Source: Streptomyces armeniacus (lineage in GTDB: Bacteria; Actinomycetota; Actinomycetes; Streptomycetales; Streptomycetaceae). Taken from it: a stretch of 64,000 nt of DNA. This document shows positions 24,989 to 33,205 of this stretch, piece by piece (positions within the stretch are counted from its first letter, which is position 1; each line of letters starts with the position of its first letter). The translations under genes were made by a program, and so were the position numbers. The notes beneath the pieces were generated by a model. That model ran no database searches, was not told the origin of the DNA, and saw only the letters and a list, made by a program, of their open reading frames with translations. Location of the stretch: contig NZ_CP031320.1 of the NCBI RefSeq assembly GCF_003355155.1, forward strand, positions 1,412,369 to 1,476,368, read 5' to 3'.

Positions 24989-27649
24989 ATGAGCACAGAC
25001 CAGCGGAACGGCTGCGCCGCGCCCCGTACGCTCGCCGACGACCTCCGCGCGCGCGACGACGACGCGCTCGCCGCACTCCTGCGCAGCCGCCCCGACCTGC
25101 TCTCGCCCGTGCCGAACGACCTCACGCAGCTGGCCACCCGCGCGGGCACCCGTGCGTCGGTCGTGCGGGCGGTGGAGCGGCTCGACCGGTTCGCTTTGCA
25201 GGCGGCGGAGGCGCTGGCCGTGGCGGCGGACCCGTGCTCGTACGACGACCTGCGGTCGCTGCTCACCGGCAGTGACGATGGGCATCCGGCGGGCGACTGC
25301 GCCGCGCGGCTTCCGTACGCGCTGCGCACCCTCCGGGACCGCGCGCTGCTGTGGGGCGGCGACGAGCGGCTGCGGCTCGTACGGACCGCGCGTGAGGTGC
25401 TGGCGCCCAGTACGTCCAGCCCGTCGCCGACCGGGCTGGGGCCGACCCTCGCCGAGGCCACCTCGGGCATGTCGCCGGGCCGGCTGCAGGAGATCCTGTG
25501 CGCCGTCGGGCTCACCCCGACGCACGACTCGGTGAGCGCGCTGGCCGCGCTCGGCGAGCTGTTCGCGGACAGGGACCGTACGAACGCGCTTCTCGCCGCC
25601 GCGCCGGAGCAGAGCGGCGCCGTGCTGGAGAAGCTGTTGTGGGGGCCGCCGTACGGAACGGCCGAGCACCGTACGCCGAGCGCGCCCCTGGGGTGGCTGC
25701 TGGACCGAGGGCTGCTGATCCCGGCGGGCGACCGTACGGTCGTGCTGCCGCGCGAGATCGCGCTCCAGCTGCGGGGTGGCCGCGCGCACCGGATGCTGGA
25801 GCCGGTGCCGCCCGCCGTACGGGCACGCCGCGAGCACACGCCGAAGACGGTGGACGCGACGGCGGCGGCGCAGGCGTACACGGCGCTGGGCGTCCTGGAG
25901 GAGCTGCTGGGCGGCTGGGAGGCCGAGCCGCTGCCGGTGCTGCGGTCGGGCGGCCTCGGCGTACGGGACCTGAAGCGGACCGCCGTCATGCTGGATCTCC
26001 CCGAGCCGGTCGCTGCGTTCTGGGTCGAACTCGCCTACGCCGCCGGGCTGCTGGCCTCCGACGGCGCCACGGACGAGAGCTACGCGCCCACTCCGGCGTA
26101 CGACGACTGGCTGGCCGATCCGCCCGGCACGCGCTGGGCGCGGCTGGTGACAGCCTGGCTGTCGGCCACCCGCGTACCGGGGCTGGTTGGCGCGCGCGAC
26201 GCCAAGGGGCGTGCGCTGGCGGCGCTCGGGCCGGGCCTGGACCGCGGGCTGGCGCCGGACGTACGGCACCGTACGCTCGCGCTGCTCGCCGGCCTCCCGC
26301 CGGGCGGCGCGCCGGACGCCGACGACGTGGTGGCGCGTATCGGCTGGGAGCGGCCGCTGCGCGGCGCGAATCCGGTCGAGGACGGCGCCGAGGGGGAGGG
26401 GGACGCGAGCGAGGCGCTGCGTACGCGGCTCACCCGCTGGACGCTGGCCGAGGCCGAACTGCTCGGGCTGACGGGGCGGGGCGCGCTGGCGGCGTACGCG
26501 CGGGAGCTGATCCCGCCGCAGGCGCAGCCGAACGGGGCCGGGGAGGGGACCGCAGACGGCGCGGATGACGGCGCAGCGGACGAAGCCGCGGCGACCGACG
26601 GCGCGGCGGACGAAGCCGCGGAGAGCGCCGCCCCGTCGTCCGACCCCGGCGCCTGGGGCCGCGCCCTCACTGCCCAGGAACTGGCCGTCGCCGCCGGACA
26701 GGCCGCGCACGGGCTGGCCCCGCTGCTCCCCGAACCCGTCGACCACGTGCTGCTGCAGGCCGACTTGACGGCCGTCGCGCCCGGCCCCCTGGAACGGCGG
26801 CTCGGGGCCGCGCTGCGCGTGCTCGCGGACGTCGAGTCCAAGGGCGGCGCCACCGTCTACCGCTTCACCCCCGGCTCCGTACGGCGGGCGCTCGACGCGG
26901 GCCGTACGGCGGCGGATGTGCACGCCTTCCTGGCGGCGCACTCCCGTACGCCGGTGCCGCAGCCGCTGACGTACCTCATCGACGACGTGGCACGGCGGCA
27001 CGGCAGGCTGCGCGTGGGCGCGGCGTCCTCGTACGTGCGGTGCGACGACGACGCGCTGCTCGCGGAGATCCTCGCGGACAAGCGCTCCGCGCCGCTGCGC
27101 CTGCGGCTGCTCGCCCCCACGGTGCTGGCCTCGCCCGCGCCGCCGGACCAACTCCTCACGCGGCTGCGCGAGATGGGCTACGCACCGGCCGCCGAGTCCG
27201 CCGACGGCGACGTCCTCATCGCACGCGCCGACGCCCACCGCACCCCGCGCCGTACGCCCCCGGAACCGACACCGGACGGCCCGCCGGTGCCGGACCGTAC
27301 GCTGCTCGGCGCGGCCGTACGGGCCATCCGCGCCGGAGACCACGCGGCGACGGCGGCACACAAACCGAACCCGCACAAGGCGAAGGTGCCGTCCAACGCC
27401 CGCACCCCCAACGGCGAACTCCCCCGCACCGCCTCCCCGGACACCCTCGCCACCATGCAGTCCGCCGCCCTGACGGGCTCCGCCCTGTGGATCGGCTACG
27501 TCAACGCCGACGGCGCCGCGAGCCAGCGCGTGATCGCCCCGGTACGGGTGGAGGGCGGCTTCGTCACGGCCTACGACCACACGGCAGACGAGGTCCGCAC
27601 ATACCCGCTGCACCGCATCACGGGGGTCGCGGAACTCGCGGAGGACTGA
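24989..27649 (+). CDS. XPB/Ssl2-type N-terminal-domain (Helicase_C_3, PF13625) protein without helicase motor
   Basis: An 886-residue protein annotated in actinobacteria as helicase-C-terminal-domain-containing. I see no Walker A or DExH box. Residues 590-715 (VDHVLLQADLTAVAPGPLE, YRFTPGSVRRALDAG, SRTPVPQPLTYLIDDVARRHG, LLAEILADK) share spacing and residues with the N-terminal 130 residues of the XPB helicase encoded 1.3 kb downstream. An acidic Ala/Asp linker with DGAADEAA repeats lies at about 515-550. The C terminus ends in a small beta-rich WYL/SH3-like stretch (LWIGYVNADGAASQRVIAPV). A DNA-repair or regulatory partner of XPB is inferred. Confidence 0.82.
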   Translation: MSTDQRNGCAAPRTLADDLRARDDDALAALLRSRPDLLSPVPNDLTQLATRAGTRASVVRAVERLDRFALQAAEALAVAADPCSYDDLRSLLTGSDDGHPAGDCAARLPYALRTLRDRALLWGGDERLRLVRTAREVLAPSTSSPSPTGLGPTLAEATSGMSPGRLQEILCAVGLTPTHDSVSALAALGELFADRDRTNALLAAAPEQSGAVLEKLLWGPPYGTAEHRTPSAPLGWLLDRGLLIPAGDRTVVLPREIALQLRGGRAHRMLEPVPPAVRARREHTPKTVDATAAAQAYTALGVLEELLGGWEAEPLPVLRSGGLGVRDLKRTAVMLDLPEPVAAFWVELAYAAGLLASDGATDESYAPTPAYDDWLADPPGTRWARLVTAWLSATRVPGLVGARDAKGRALAALGPGLDRGLAPDVRHRTLALLAGLPPGGAPDADDVVARIGWERPLRGANPVEDGAEGEGDASEALRTRLTRWTLAEAELLGLTGRGALAAYARELIPPQAQPNGAGEGTADGADDGAADEAAATDGAADEAAESAAPSSDPGAWGRALTAQELAVAAGQAAHGLAPLLPEPVDHVLLQADLTAVAPGPLERRLGAALRVLADVESKGGATVYRFTPGSVRRALDAGRTAADVHAFLAAHSRTPVPQPLTYLIDDVARRHGRLRVGAASSYVRCDDDALLAEILADKRSAPLRLRLLAPTVLASPAPPDQLLTRLREMGYAPAAESADGDVLIARADAHRTPRRTPPEPTPDGPPVPDRTLLGAAVRAIRAGDHAATAAHKPNPHKAKVPSNARTPNGELPRTASPDTLATMQSAALTGSALWIGYVNADGAASQRVIAPVRVEGGFVTAYDHTADEVRTYPLHRITGVAELAED

Positions 27650-27771
27650 CGGCGGCGTGCGCGGAGGCGCGTCGGTACGGAATCGCCCTCCGTACGGGAG
27701 CACGCGCGCTCGCCTCCGTACGGACGCACGCGCGCACTGGACACAGCATGGGACGGGGGGAGGATGGAGCG

Positions 27772-28566
27772 ATGTCCACCGCTTCACGTGTTCCGCGTGC
27801 GCTCTCGTTCAATGCGGCCGCAGGCCAGTACGCCGCGAACCGGCCGTCCTACCCGCCGTCCGTACTCGACTCGGTGGAGGAGATCGCGGGGCGCCCCCTG
27901 GCGGGCGCCCGGGTCGCCGATGTCGGGGCCGGTACCGGGATAGCCACGGCCCTGCTGCTCGAACGCCGTGCCGACGTGATCGCCGTCGAGCCCGGCGACG
28001 GCATGGCCGTGCAGCTGCGCCGCACGCTGCCCGGCGTGCCGCTGGTGCGCGGCGACGGCAACGCGCTGCCGTTCGCGGACGCCTCCTGCGACCTGCTCAC
28101 GTTCGCCCAGTCCTGGCACTGGACCGACCCGGAGCGCTCCGTGCCGGAGGCGATGCGGGTGCTGCGCCCCGGGGGCGCGCTCGCGCTCTGGTGGAACACC
28201 GACGCCTACGACGTGCCGTGGATCGCCGCCCAGGCGAAGCGCGTCGAGCGGCACTGCGGGGCCGAGATCGTGGGCGACAAGAACTCCATGGGCATCGGGC
28301 GTCCGGACGACGACGCCGAGGCCGCGCGCCTCACCGGCGTCACCGGGCTCGACTGGACGCGGCGGCAGCTGCGCTGGAGCCGGGTCGTTCCGCTGGACAC
28401 GCACCTGGCCAACATCGGCAGCCACTCGGCGTTCCTCATCCAGGGCGCGGAACGGGCCGCGGAGTTCCTGGCCGACGAGCGCGCCCGGCTGGCCGCCGCC
28501 TTCCCGGACGGGACGGTGGAGGAGACGTACGTGGTGGACCTCCTGGTGGTGCGCAGCCGGCAGTGA
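27772..28566 (+). CDS. Class I SAM-dependent methyltransferase
   Basis: A 264-residue Rossmann-fold methyltransferase. Motif I is VADVGAGTGIATALLL, motif II IAVEPGDGM, motif III GNALPFADASCDLLTFAQ and motif IV VLRPGGALALWW. The family resembles UbiE/Methyltransf_11-type enzymes with the N-terminal FNAAAGQYAANRPSYP signature. GGGGGAGG eight bases before the ATG supports the start at 27772. It sits between the two XPB-domain genes. The substrate is unknown. Confidence 0.88.
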   Translation: MSTASRVPRALSFNAAAGQYAANRPSYPPSVLDSVEEIAGRPLAGARVADVGAGTGIATALLLERRADVIAVEPGDGMAVQLRRTLPGVPLVRGDGNALPFADASCDLLTFAQSWHWTDPERSVPEAMRVLRPGGALALWWNTDAYDVPWIAAQAKRVERHCGAEIVGDKNSMGIGRPDDDAEAARLTGVTGLDWTRRQLRWSRVVPLDTHLANIGSHSAFLIQGAERAAEFLADERARLAAAFPDGTVEETYVVDLLVVRSRQ

Positions 28567-28925
28567 CAGGCCCCTGTGCAGACCCCCGTACAGGCTCCCG
28601 TACAGGCCTCCGTCCGGTGACCCCGCCCGTGACGGCGGGGCGGAGCCCACCGTACGAAGGCGCCGCGGCAGGCACCCGTACGGAGAGCCCCGGGCGACCG
28701 TACGGAGGCGTCCCGCCCGCCCGTAGGGAGGCGTCCCGCGCCCGTACGGAGGCGTCCCGCCGTACGGGCGCGATCGCCGGTCCGGTGCGGTCGTGCGCAA
28801 AGCCACGTCCGCGGCCCGGCCGGCAGCGGTGCGGCAGGTGTTTCACTTGTCAGAAGTGCCGCCGGCGCCACGAAAGCCACTGGCGCCACCGGTGCCAGCA
28901 GAAGAAGCCATCCGCGGAGGTACGC
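28567..28925. other. Intergenic region with short direct repeats before the XPB gene
   Basis: About 359 bp without a supported gene. Two GTACAGG units lie at 28588 and 28600. CGTA(C/G)GGAGGCGTCCCG occurs three times (28699, 28722, 28743; spacing 23 and 21 bp). TTGTCAG at 28847-28853 sits inside the inverted repeat CACTT..AAGTG; it recalls the TTGTC part of the mycobacterial RecA-independent damage promoter, but no TAnnnT box follows at the right distance. Confidence 0.5.
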
Positions 28926-30572
28926 GTGTCCTGCTTGATCGTGCAGAGCGACAAGACCCTGCTGCTCGAGGTCGACCACGAGCAGGCCGACGCGTGCCGC
29001 CGCGCCATCGCGCCGTTCGCCGAACTGGAGCGGGCGCCCGAGCACATCCACACGTACCGCGTGACCCCGCTCGGCCTGTGGAACGCCCGCGCCGCCGGGC
29101 ACGACGCCGAGCAGGTCGTGGACGCGCTCGTGGAGTTCTCCCGCTACCCCGTGCCGCACGCGCTGCTCGTCGACGTCGCCGAGACCATGGCCCGGTACGG
29201 TCGGCTGACGCTGTCCAAGCACCCCGTCCACGGGCTCGTGCTGGAGTCCAGCGACCGTCCGGTACTGGAGGAAGTGCTGCGGTCGAAGAAGATCCAGCCG
29301 CTGGTCGGCCCCCGTATCGACCCCGACTCGGTCGCCGTGCACCCCTCCGAACGCGGCCAGATCAAGCAGGCACTGCTCAAGCTGGGCTGGCCCGCCGAGG
29401 ACCTGGCGGGATACGTCGACGGCGAGGCGCACCGCATCGCCCTCGACGAGGACGGCTGGGCGCTGCGCCCGTACCAGACACAGGCCGTCGAGGGCTTCTG
29501 GCACGGCGGCTCCGGCGTCGTCGTACTGCCCTGCGGCGCGGGCAAGACGCTCGTCGGCGCGGGCGCGATGGCCCGCGCGCAGGCCACCACGCTGATCCTG
29601 GTGACGAACACCGTCGCGGCCCGGCAGTGGAAACACGAACTCGTACGGCGCACCTCGCTGACGGAGGACGAGATCGGCGAGTACAGCGGTACGCGCAAGG
29701 AGATCCGCCCCGTCACCATCGCCACGTACCAGGTGCTCACGACCAGGCGGAAGGGCGTCTACCCGCACCTGGAACTGTTCGACTCCCGCGACTGGGGCCT
29801 CATCGTCTACGACGAGGTGCACCTGCTGCCGGCACCCGTCTTCAAGTTCACGGCCGATCTGCAGGCCCGGCGGCGGCTCGGGCTCACGGCGACGCTCGTA
29901 CGGGAGGACGGCCGCGAGTCGGACGTCTTCTCCCTGATCGGCCCCAAGCGCTTCGACGCGCCGTGGAAGGAGATCGAGGCGCAGGGCTACATCGCGCCGG
30001 CCGACTGCGTAGAGGTACGGGTGAACCTGACGGACTCCGAACGGCTCGCCTACGCCACGGCCGAGACCGAGGAGAAGTACCGCTACTGCGCCACGACCGA
30101 CTCCAAGCGGCGCGTCACCGAAGCGCTCGTACGGCGGCACGAGGGCGACCAGACGCTGGTCATCGGGCAGTACATCGACCAGCTCGACGAGCTCGGCGAA
30201 CACATCGGCGCGCCCGTCATCAAGGGCGACACCAGCAACGCGCAGCGCGAGAAGCTCTTCGAGGCGTTCCGGCAGGGGGAGTTGAGCGTGCTGGTCGTGT
30301 CAAAGGTCGCGAACTTCTCCGTCGACCTCCCCGAGGCGACCGTCGCCATCCAGGTATCCGGCACCTTCGGCTCCCGGCAGGAGGAGGCACAGCGCCTCGG
30401 CCGCGTGCTGCGGCCGAAGGCCGACGGGCACGAGGCGCGCTTCTACTCGGTGGTCGCCCGCGACACGGTCGACCAGGACTTCGCGGCACACCGCCAGCGG
30501 TTCCTGGCGGAGCAGGGGTACGCGTACCGGATCGTCGACGCGACGGAGCTGCTGGCGGGCGACGACGTGTGA
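28926..30572 (+). CDS. XPB-like superfamily 2 DNA repair helicase
   Basis: A 548-residue ATP-dependent DNA helicase of the bacterial XPB class. Residues 1-130 form the XPB N-terminal (PF13625-type) domain. The motor follows: Q-tip RPYQTQAVEGF, Walker A GCGAGKT (about 203-209), motif Ia LVTNTVAARQW, DEVH box (296-299), motif III LTATLVREDGRE, then helicase C-terminal motifs IV-VI (VIGQYIDQLDEL, SKVANFSVDLP, QRLGRVLRP). GGAGG five bases before the GTG fixes the start. Bacterial XPB unwinds 3' to 5' and is linked to excision repair. Confidence 0.93.
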   Translation: MSCLIVQSDKTLLLEVDHEQADACRRAIAPFAELERAPEHIHTYRVTPLGLWNARAAGHDAEQVVDALVEFSRYPVPHALLVDVAETMARYGRLTLSKHPVHGLVLESSDRPVLEEVLRSKKIQPLVGPRIDPDSVAVHPSERGQIKQALLKLGWPAEDLAGYVDGEAHRIALDEDGWALRPYQTQAVEGFWHGGSGVVVLPCGAGKTLVGAGAMARAQATTLILVTNTVAARQWKHELVRRTSLTEDEIGEYSGTRKEIRPVTIATYQVLTTRRKGVYPHLELFDSRDWGLIVYDEVHLLPAPVFKFTADLQARRRLGLTATLVREDGRESDVFSLIGPKRFDAPWKEIEAQGYIAPADCVEVRVNLTDSERLAYATAETEEKYRYCATTDSKRRVTEALVRRHEGDQTLVIGQYIDQLDELGEHIGAPVIKGDTSNAQREKLFEAFRQGELSVLVVSKVANFSVDLPEATVAIQVSGTFGSRQEEAQRLGRVLRPKADGHEARFYSVVARDTVDQDFAAHRQRFLAEQGYAYRIVDATELLAGDDV

Positions 30573-30599
30573 CGGCGGGGGTCCGTCCCTGCCAAGCCG

Positions 30600-30831
30600 C
30601 CGGTCCGGCGCGCTTGCGGACGGCCCTCGGCCCGCGCGTACGGGTGCTGTGGGGTGCCGCCGCACCCCATCACCCCGGCGAAGCCTCGCCGGAGGGACGG
30701 ACAGCAACCCAAACCAGCCCGTCCGGCGATTGAGGACGGCCCTCGGCCACGAAGCACGTCCACTGGACCACGCGGCTCGGTCCGGCACCGGCCGTGGCCG
30801 CCCCCGGCCGTCCTCAAACGCCGGACGGGCT
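30600..30831. repeat. Stem-loop repeat element 2 (complete)
   Basis: Left arm AGCCCGTCCGGCGATTGAGG.. at 30716-30737 and right arm TCCTCAAACGCCGGACGGGC.. at 30811-30831: 116 bp in all, the same length as element 3. The inner repeat GGCCACG (30750 region) pairs with CGTGGCC (30793 region). A degenerate left arm followed by GGACGGCCCTCGGCC lies at 30605-30630, and the palindrome CCGGCGAAGCCTCGCCGG at 30675-30692. The element sits between convergent XPB and GT87 genes, and its right arm supplies the GT87 stop codon. Confidence 0.88.
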
Positions 30832-32155
30832 AGGAAGTGGCGCCGGGCGGGCTGGAATCGGCTCGCCGCACCGCAGTCGAGGACGGTGGCCGCGGCCGAA
30901 GCTGCCACGCCAGCGCCGCCGCGAGCACCAGCCCCAGCACCCCGTACGGCGAAGCCAACGGCTGTTGCCACCACGCGAACCGCAGGTCGAGGTCGCCCGC
31001 CTTCGGCAGGAGCCACAGCGTACGGGCGGTGAAGACCAAGGCGACCGCCCCCGTCACCCAGTACGGCGCGCGCCCCGTCAGCAGGACGGCCAGCAGCGGT
31101 ACGCACCACACCCAGTGGTGCGACCAGCTCACCGGCGAGACCAGCAGCGCCGTGAACGCCGTCGCCAGCACGCCCCACGACTCCAGCCCGTGCCGTACGT
31201 ACGCGCGCCGGGCCAGCCACAGCCCCGCCCCCGCGGCCACGGCGGCGGGCAGCAGCCAGAGCAGGCCCGGGTCGGGGGTGTGGAGGAGGCGCGCGGCGAG
31301 TCCCTGGAGGGACTGGTTGTCGACGATCCACGGCTTGCCGACACGCGTCGTCTCGAAGAGGCGCCGCGTCCAGAACTCGACGCTGTTCTCCCGGAGCCCG
31401 GGCAGGGCGCACGCGCCGACCACCACCGTGGCGGCGAAGCCGCCGAGTGCCGTGAGGGCAGCCCGCGCGCGACCGGTGAGCAGCAGGTAGACGGCGAAGA
31501 TCGCAGGCGTGAGCTTGATCCCGGCGGCGAGGCCGATCGCGAAACCCTTGCCGCGGGCGCCGTCCGGACGGTTCAGGTCCCAGAGGACGAGGCAGGCCAG
31601 CGCGAGGTTGACCTGCCCGAAAACGACGGTCTGGAAGACGGGTTCCAGCCAGAGCGCGGCGCCGGTCGCGGCGAGCAGTACGGGCACGCCGTACGGGCGG
31701 CTGCGGCCCGCGAGACGGGCGGACTGCCGGACGAGCAGCGCGAGCAGCGCGAGGTTCGCGAGTACGGAGAGGATCTTGACGGCGCCCAGCGGCAGCACCG
31801 CGGCCGGTACGAAGAGGAGCGCCGCGAACGGCGGATACGTGGCGGGCAGGTCCCAGCCGGTGACGGTGAAGCCGTACAGGTCGGTGCCGTTCAGGACGGC
31901 CTCGCCCTCCGCGCGGTAGACGAGGATGTCGTCCATCGGGAGGGGCCCGCCGACGAGGCACAGCGTGCCGAACGCGGTCAGCGACACCGTCGCCATGGCG
32001 GCTGCGGCGAGCAGTCGGTGCGGGTGCGGCTGCTGGTGCCGGTGTTGTGTGTGGTGCGCGTAGTTCTCTTGGTGCGCGTCGTGCGCGTCGTGCGCCTGGT
32101 GCGCCTGGTGCGGCAAGCGCACCTGCTGGCACAGCCTTGTACGGCCGCCCCGCAT
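30830..32155 (-). CDS. GT87-family polyprenyl-phosphate-mannose-type glycosyltransferase
   Basis: A 441-residue integral membrane protein (GT-C fold, DUF2029/GT87). These enzymes use polyprenyl-phosphate mannose to extend envelope glycans. About ten membrane segments are present. The acidic loop after the first (GGPLPMDDILVYRAEGEAVL, TGWDLPATYPPFAAL) carries the Asp pair and YPP motif of the family. Later motifs are FGQVNLALACLVL and SPVSWSHHWVW. Residues 15-47 form a histidine-rich cytoplasmic tail (HQAHQAHDAHDAHQ, HHTQHRHQQPHPH), which is unusual. The final residues and stop codon lie in repeat DNA. Confidence 0.88.
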   Translation of the reverse strand: MRGGRTRLCQQVRLPHQAHQAHDAHDAHQENYAHHTQHRHQQPHPHRLLAAAAMATVSLTAFGTLCLVGGPLPMDDILVYRAEGEAVLNGTDLYGFTVTGWDLPATYPPFAALLFVPAAVLPLGAVKILSVLANLALLALLVRQSARLAGRSRPYGVPVLLAATGAALWLEPVFQTVVFGQVNLALACLVLWDLNRPDGARGKGFAIGLAAGIKLTPAIFAVYLLLTGRARAALTALGGFAATVVVGACALPGLRENSVEFWTRRLFETTRVGKPWIVDNQSLQGLAARLLHTPDPGLLWLLPAAVAAGAGLWLARRAYVRHGLESWGVLATAFTALLVSPVSWSHHWVWCVPLLAVLLTGRAPYWVTGAVALVFTARTLWLLPKAGDLDLRFAWWQQPLASPYGVLGLVLAAALAWQLRPRPPSSTAVRRADSSPPGATS

Positions 32156-32239
32156 GCCCGACTCTCCCCTCCCGTCGACGGCCGGTCCGCCGCGGACCCT
32201 AGATCAGTGAGTCAGGCGGAGACCAACGGAAGGTGACGG

Positions 32240-32479
32240 TCAGGAGCGGCCGGTGGAGGCGTACGGGTGCACGCGCGGGTTGACGGTCGGCCGCCCGTCG
32301 TACTGCCCCAGGACGGCAACGCTGAACGCGGTCTCGGCGAACACCCGCACCGCACGTACGGCATTGCCGAACACGTGCCGCGGGTGACGGCGGGACCGCC
32401 CTTCGGCGTCGCCGCCGAGCGCGGTCGCGCCACGCCCTGGGCCGGGTGCGGCGGCCTGGTGGATCGATGCGGTACTCAT
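32240..32479 (-). CDS. Small hypothetical protein (79 residues)
   Basis: A short basic protein with a low-complexity N terminus and a better ordered middle, RHVFGNAVRAVRVFAETAFSV followed by AVLGQYDG. The helix with regularly spaced hydrophobic residues resembles short conserved Streptomyces proteins, from memory only. The start at 32479 precedes the repeat array. Coding status is moderately likely; the product is unknown. Confidence 0.5.
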   Translation of the reverse strand: MSTASIHQAAAPGPGRGATALGGDAEGRSRRHPRHVFGNAVRAVRVFAETAFSVAVLGQYDGRPTVNPRVHPYASTGRS

Positions 32480-32605
32480 ACACCCAGCATGTGTTTCACC
32501 CGTTCGCAGGACATCGGTCCAAAGACCGAACCCGCTGGCCGGGCGCGTAAGCCTTCGGGCCGACCCGTCCCTAGGGGGCGGCGCCCCCGCCCCGGCCTCG
32601 CACTC

Positions 32606-32942
32606 GGGGACGGACCGCAACCAATTCCAGCCCGTCCGGCGATTGAGGACGGCCCTCGGCCACGGAGCACGTCCGCTGGGCCACGCGGCTCGGTCCGGCA
32701 CCGGCCGTGGCCGCCCCCGGCCGTCCTCAAACGCCGGACAGGCTGGGAAGTGGCACCGCGCCCCCGGGCAAACCTCACGCACACCGTGGTGCACGGCCGT
32801 CCTCAAACGCCGGACAGGCTGGGGGGTGGCACTACGCCTCGGGAAGCACAGCGCACGCCACGGCCGCCCAGGTTCGTCCTCAAACGCCGGACAGGCTGGG
32901 AAGTGGCACCGCGCCGGGCCGTCGTCTAGCGCCGGGCGGGCT
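32606..32942. repeat. Stem-loop repeat element 3 and downstream degenerate array
   Basis: The complete element is 32629-32744 (left arm 32629-32650, right arm 32724-32744, the latter with GGACAGGC in place of GGACGGGC). Further right arms with the same A variant follow at 32800-32820 and 32877-32897, a 76-77 bp period, and a decayed one at about 32921-32942. The spacers start alike (GGGAAGTGGCACCGCGCC, GGGGGGTGGCACTACGCC). The flank GACGGACCGCAACC before the left arm also matches the flank of element 2, so homology extends beyond 116 bp. Confidence 0.88.
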
Positions 32943-33078
32943 GGAATGCGTACGGGTCGCGGGCGACCCGTAGGGGTCCGCCCCGCACAGGCAGTGGCCC
33001 CGCGCGGGCCCGAGGCCGCGCCGGGGCGGACACGGGCCCGGCGGTGGGAAAACCGTTCGCTCGGGCATCCGGTGCCGC

Positions 33079-33190
33079 CTACAATCGCCGGTCTGCCTCC
33101 TCCCGTGCCGGGATGGACGCCGACCGCTCGGAAACCGGTCGGCGACCCTCACTCGTACCCGTACAGCCGCGTACAGCCCTGTACAGACCC
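33079..33190 (+). promoter_or_regulatory. Leader of the HelR-like gene: -10 box, hairpin and phased GTACAG repeats
   Basis: TACAAT at about 33090 is a good -10 box. A hairpin with 7-bp arms CCGACCG (33120-33126) and CGGTCGG (33136-33142) follows. GTACAG then occurs exactly every 10 bp at 33161, 33171 and 33181, ending 20 bp before the GTG start. These look like control elements in the untranslated leader. No rifamycin-associated element was recognised. Confidence 0.5.
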
Positions 33191-33205
33191 CGCCGGAGGC
33201 GACCC

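Noticed and set aside
24830..27787. A 985-codon minus-strand frame
   Set aside because: It mirrors the 886-residue Helicase_C_3-type gene, whose product has coherent helices and a recognisable domain; the mirror does not.
32724..32942. Possible CRISPR array from regularly spaced repeats
   Set aside because: Only three good units, 21-bp repeats with 55-bp spacers that resemble each other, and no cas genes. It is a local expansion of the stem-loop element.
32943..33205. Rifamycin-associated element before the HelR-like gene
   Set aside because: No 19-bp inverted repeat of that kind near the -10 box; the only inverted repeat is a 7-bp hairpin downstream of it.
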